Source of the DNA: Achromobacter sp. MFA1 R4
GTDB lineage: Bacteria; Pseudomonadota; Gammaproteobacteria; Burkholderiales; Burkholderiaceae_B
DNA length: 64,000 nucleotides
Assembly (NCBI RefSeq): GCF_900156745.1
Contig: NZ_LT707065.1
Location: 4,464,001 to 4,528,000 of the forward strand
Direction: 5' to 3'
In this document: piece after piece, positions 62,666 through 64,000 of the stretch
Layout: every line of letters starts with the position of its first letter
Numbering within the stretch: position 1 is the stretch's first letter
Made by a program: the position numbers and the translations under genes
Notes under the pieces: model-generated
Told to the model about the DNA's origin: nothing
Databases searched by the model: none
Seen by the model: the letters and a program-made list of their open reading frames with translations, nothing else

Positions 62666-63637
62666 TCATTCCAGCTGGATGTTGGCTTTCTGGATCACGT
62701 CCTTCCAGCGCTTGACTTCCGCCTGCTGGAAATCGGCAAACTGCTGCGGCGTGTTGGCCACCACTTCGAAGCCCAGGCCCTGCAGCGTCTGCTCGGTTTT
62801 CGGCTCGCGCAGGGCGGTGCGCAGGGCATCGGCCAGCTTGTCCACGACGGCCTGCGGCGTGCCCTTGGGCACGGCAAAGCCCTGCCAGGAATACACGACC
62901 ATGTCCTTGATGCCGGTCTCGGCCAGCGTGGGCACGTCGGGCAGGTCCTTGGCGCGGGTATCGCCGGTGATCGCCAGCGCCTTGAGCTTGCCTGCCTTGA
63001 TGTGATTCTGCACCGCGCCCAGGTTCTGGAAGGACACATTGACCTGTCCGCCGATGAGGTCGGCGATGGCTGCGCCGCCGCCCTTGTAAGGCACGTCGAC
63101 GCCGGTGCTTTGCGTGCGCTGGCGGAACAGCACGGCCGACAGGTGATCCGACGAACCCGTGCCCGACGAGGCGTACGACACGCGGTTGGGATTCTTCTTC
63201 GCGTAGTCGACCAGTTCGGCCACCGTGTTGGCGGGGAAGGACGTGGCCGCGACCAGCACGTTGGGATTGCGGACCGCCTGCGTCAGGTACGTGAAGTCCT
63301 TGCTCGGGTTGTAGGCCAGGTTCTTGTACAGGGCCTCATTGATGGCGAAGGTGCCGATGGATCCCACCATCATGGTGTAGCCGTCGGGCGTGGAACGGGC
63401 CAGCGCCTGCGCGCCGATGGCGCTGTTGGCGCCGGCCTTGTTCTCGACCACGAAGGTCTGTCCCAGGATCTTCGACAGCGCCGGCGTGACCGAACGCGCG
63501 GTGATGTCCGACGACCCGCCGGGCACGAAGGGCACGATCATGGTCACGGGCTTTTCTGGGTAACCGGCAGCGTGGGCTGCCGGCGACCCAAGCACAATGG
63601 CGCCCGCCGCGAATACGGCGCTGATCAGTTTGTTCAT
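62666..63637 (-). CDS. Bug-family solute receptor
   Basis: This 323-residue receptor has a signal peptide (first 23 residues, ending AAHA), GYPEKPVTMIVPFVPGGSSD and ARSTPDGYTMMVG. It lies 118 bases upstream of the 2-hydroxyacid dehydrogenase gene and 74 bases after another Bug gene. The ATG has a CAGGAGACACC ribosome site. Confidence 0.93.
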   Translation of the reverse strand: MNKLISAVFAAGAIVLGSPAAHAAGYPEKPVTMIVPFVPGGSSDITARSVTPALSKILGQTFVVENKAGANSAIGAQALARSTPDGYTMMVGSIGTFAINEALYKNLAYNPSKDFTYLTQAVRNPNVLVAATSFPANTVAELVDYAKKNPNRVSYASSGTGSSDHLSAVLFRQRTQSTGVDVPYKGGGAAIADLIGGQVNVSFQNLGAVQNHIKAGKLKALAITGDTRAKDLPDVPTLAETGIKDMVVYSWQGFAVPKGTPQAVVDKLADALRTALREPKTEQTLQGLGFEVVANTPQQFADFQQAEVKRWKDVIQKANIQLE

Positions 63638-63711
63638 GGTGTCTCCTGGTTCGCGTAATGATGAAGAGCCCGCCGCTCACGCGTTGCGCACGGGCCCGGA
63701 TCGGCGCCGGG

Positions 63712-64000
63712 TCAGTCGACCTTGGCGCCGGATTTCTTCACAACGTCGGCCCACTTGACGGTTTCCTGGGCCATGAACTGCTTGAATTGAGCGGGCGTGT
63801 TGCCCGATGGCGTCGCGCCCTGGGCCTGGAGCTGTGCGCGCACGGACTCCTGCTGCAAGGCGGCGGCCACGTCGCCCTGGACCTTCTGGACGATGTCCGG
63901 CGGCGTGCCGGCCGGGGCCAGCAGGCCGAACCAGCTCGATGCCTCGTACCCCTTCACGCCGGCCTCGGCCATCGTGGGCACGTCGGGCAGCGCCGGCGAC
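63712..64000 (-). CDS. Bug-family solute receptor, C-terminal part
   Basis: Only the last 95 or so codons are in the window; the frame is open at the right edge. The visible PDVPTMAEAGVKGYEASSWF and GLLAPAGTPPDIVQKV are the usual C-terminal Bug features. It is the second of a tandem pair of Bug genes and is not itself broken as far as seen. Confidence 0.9.
   Translation of the reverse strand, partial: SPALPDVPTMAEAGVKGYEASSWFGLLAPAGTPPDIVQKVQGDVAAALQQESVRAQLQAQGATPSGNTPAQFKQFMAQETVKWADVVKKSGAKVD

Noticed and set aside
1..64000. CRISPR arrays, tRNA/rRNA genes, insertion sequences or phage genes
   Set aside because: No spaced repeats, tRNA-like folds, transposase frames or integrase frames were seen in any reading.

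Overview
The window reads as a chromosomal segment of a high-GC betaproteobacterium of the family Alcaligenaceae, most likely Achromobacter or a close Bordetella relative. The reasons are the dense GC-rich coding, six Bug-type solute receptors (tripartite tricarboxylate transporter family) standing alone, many LysR/MarR/GntR-controlled catabolic islands, a filamentous-haemagglutinin-type exoprotein, and an Fnr with four cluster cysteines. I saw no rRNA, tRNA, CRISPR array or insertion sequence.

Layout. 1-4.4 kb: the 3' end of a CdiA/FhaB-like exoprotein whose C-terminus is a barnase-type ribonuclease, followed by a barstar-type immunity gene and about 330 bases of AT-richer debris. 4.4-8.8 kb: an Lrp regulator divergent from a class-V aminotransferase, a small exported protein, and formamidase with its zinc-ribbon partner. 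8.9-14.0 kb: a cyclohexanecarboxylate-to-pimeloyl-CoA block (badR divergent from badH-badI-aliB-aliA) with a strong palindrome in the divergent promoter. 14-23.6 kb: mainly housekeeping and stress genes (NlpE-like lipoprotein, OsmC, YegD, NudF, ferredoxin, DUF899, ArsR/SRPBCC pair, hydrolase, Fnr). 23.7-26.4 kb: clpB with a possible heat-shock promoter and a clear terminator.

26.5-34.7 kb: a PHP-type lipoprotein, a TetR gene divergent from a split Tm-1-type gene pair, and a LysR gene divergent from a D-aminoacylase and Bug receptor. 34.8-39.3 kb: a five-gene minus-strand set behind a Fur-like site (PepSY, DUF2271 with a flavinylation motif, DUF4198, ApbE, membrane flavoreductase), which looks like a flavin-dependent periplasmic ferric reductase. 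39.4-40.4 kb: HdeD and the fluoride channel CrcB. 40.4-42.2 kb: a Bug receptor and GntR/HutC regulator behind a perfect inverted repeat.

42.2-48.0 kb: a LysR gene divergent from a five-gene catabolic run (CitE-like lyase, CoA-transferase, cyclase-family protein, Bug receptor, carboxymuconolactone-decarboxylase family) whose substrate I cannot name. 48-51 kb: hpnC-hpnD-hpnE for squalene. 51-60 kb: alr and radA, separated by about 6 kb of accessory genes (SDR, LysR/MBL/Bug, hpaI-hpaR). 60-64 kb: a TSUP permease, a small exported basic protein, a 2-hydroxyacid dehydrogenase and two Bug receptors, the last cut by the window end.

No wholly new system is proven here. The strongest leads are the barnase/barstar CDI module, the flavinylated iron-reduction operon, the unnamed CitE/CoA-transferase pathway, and several well-formed but unassigned operators.
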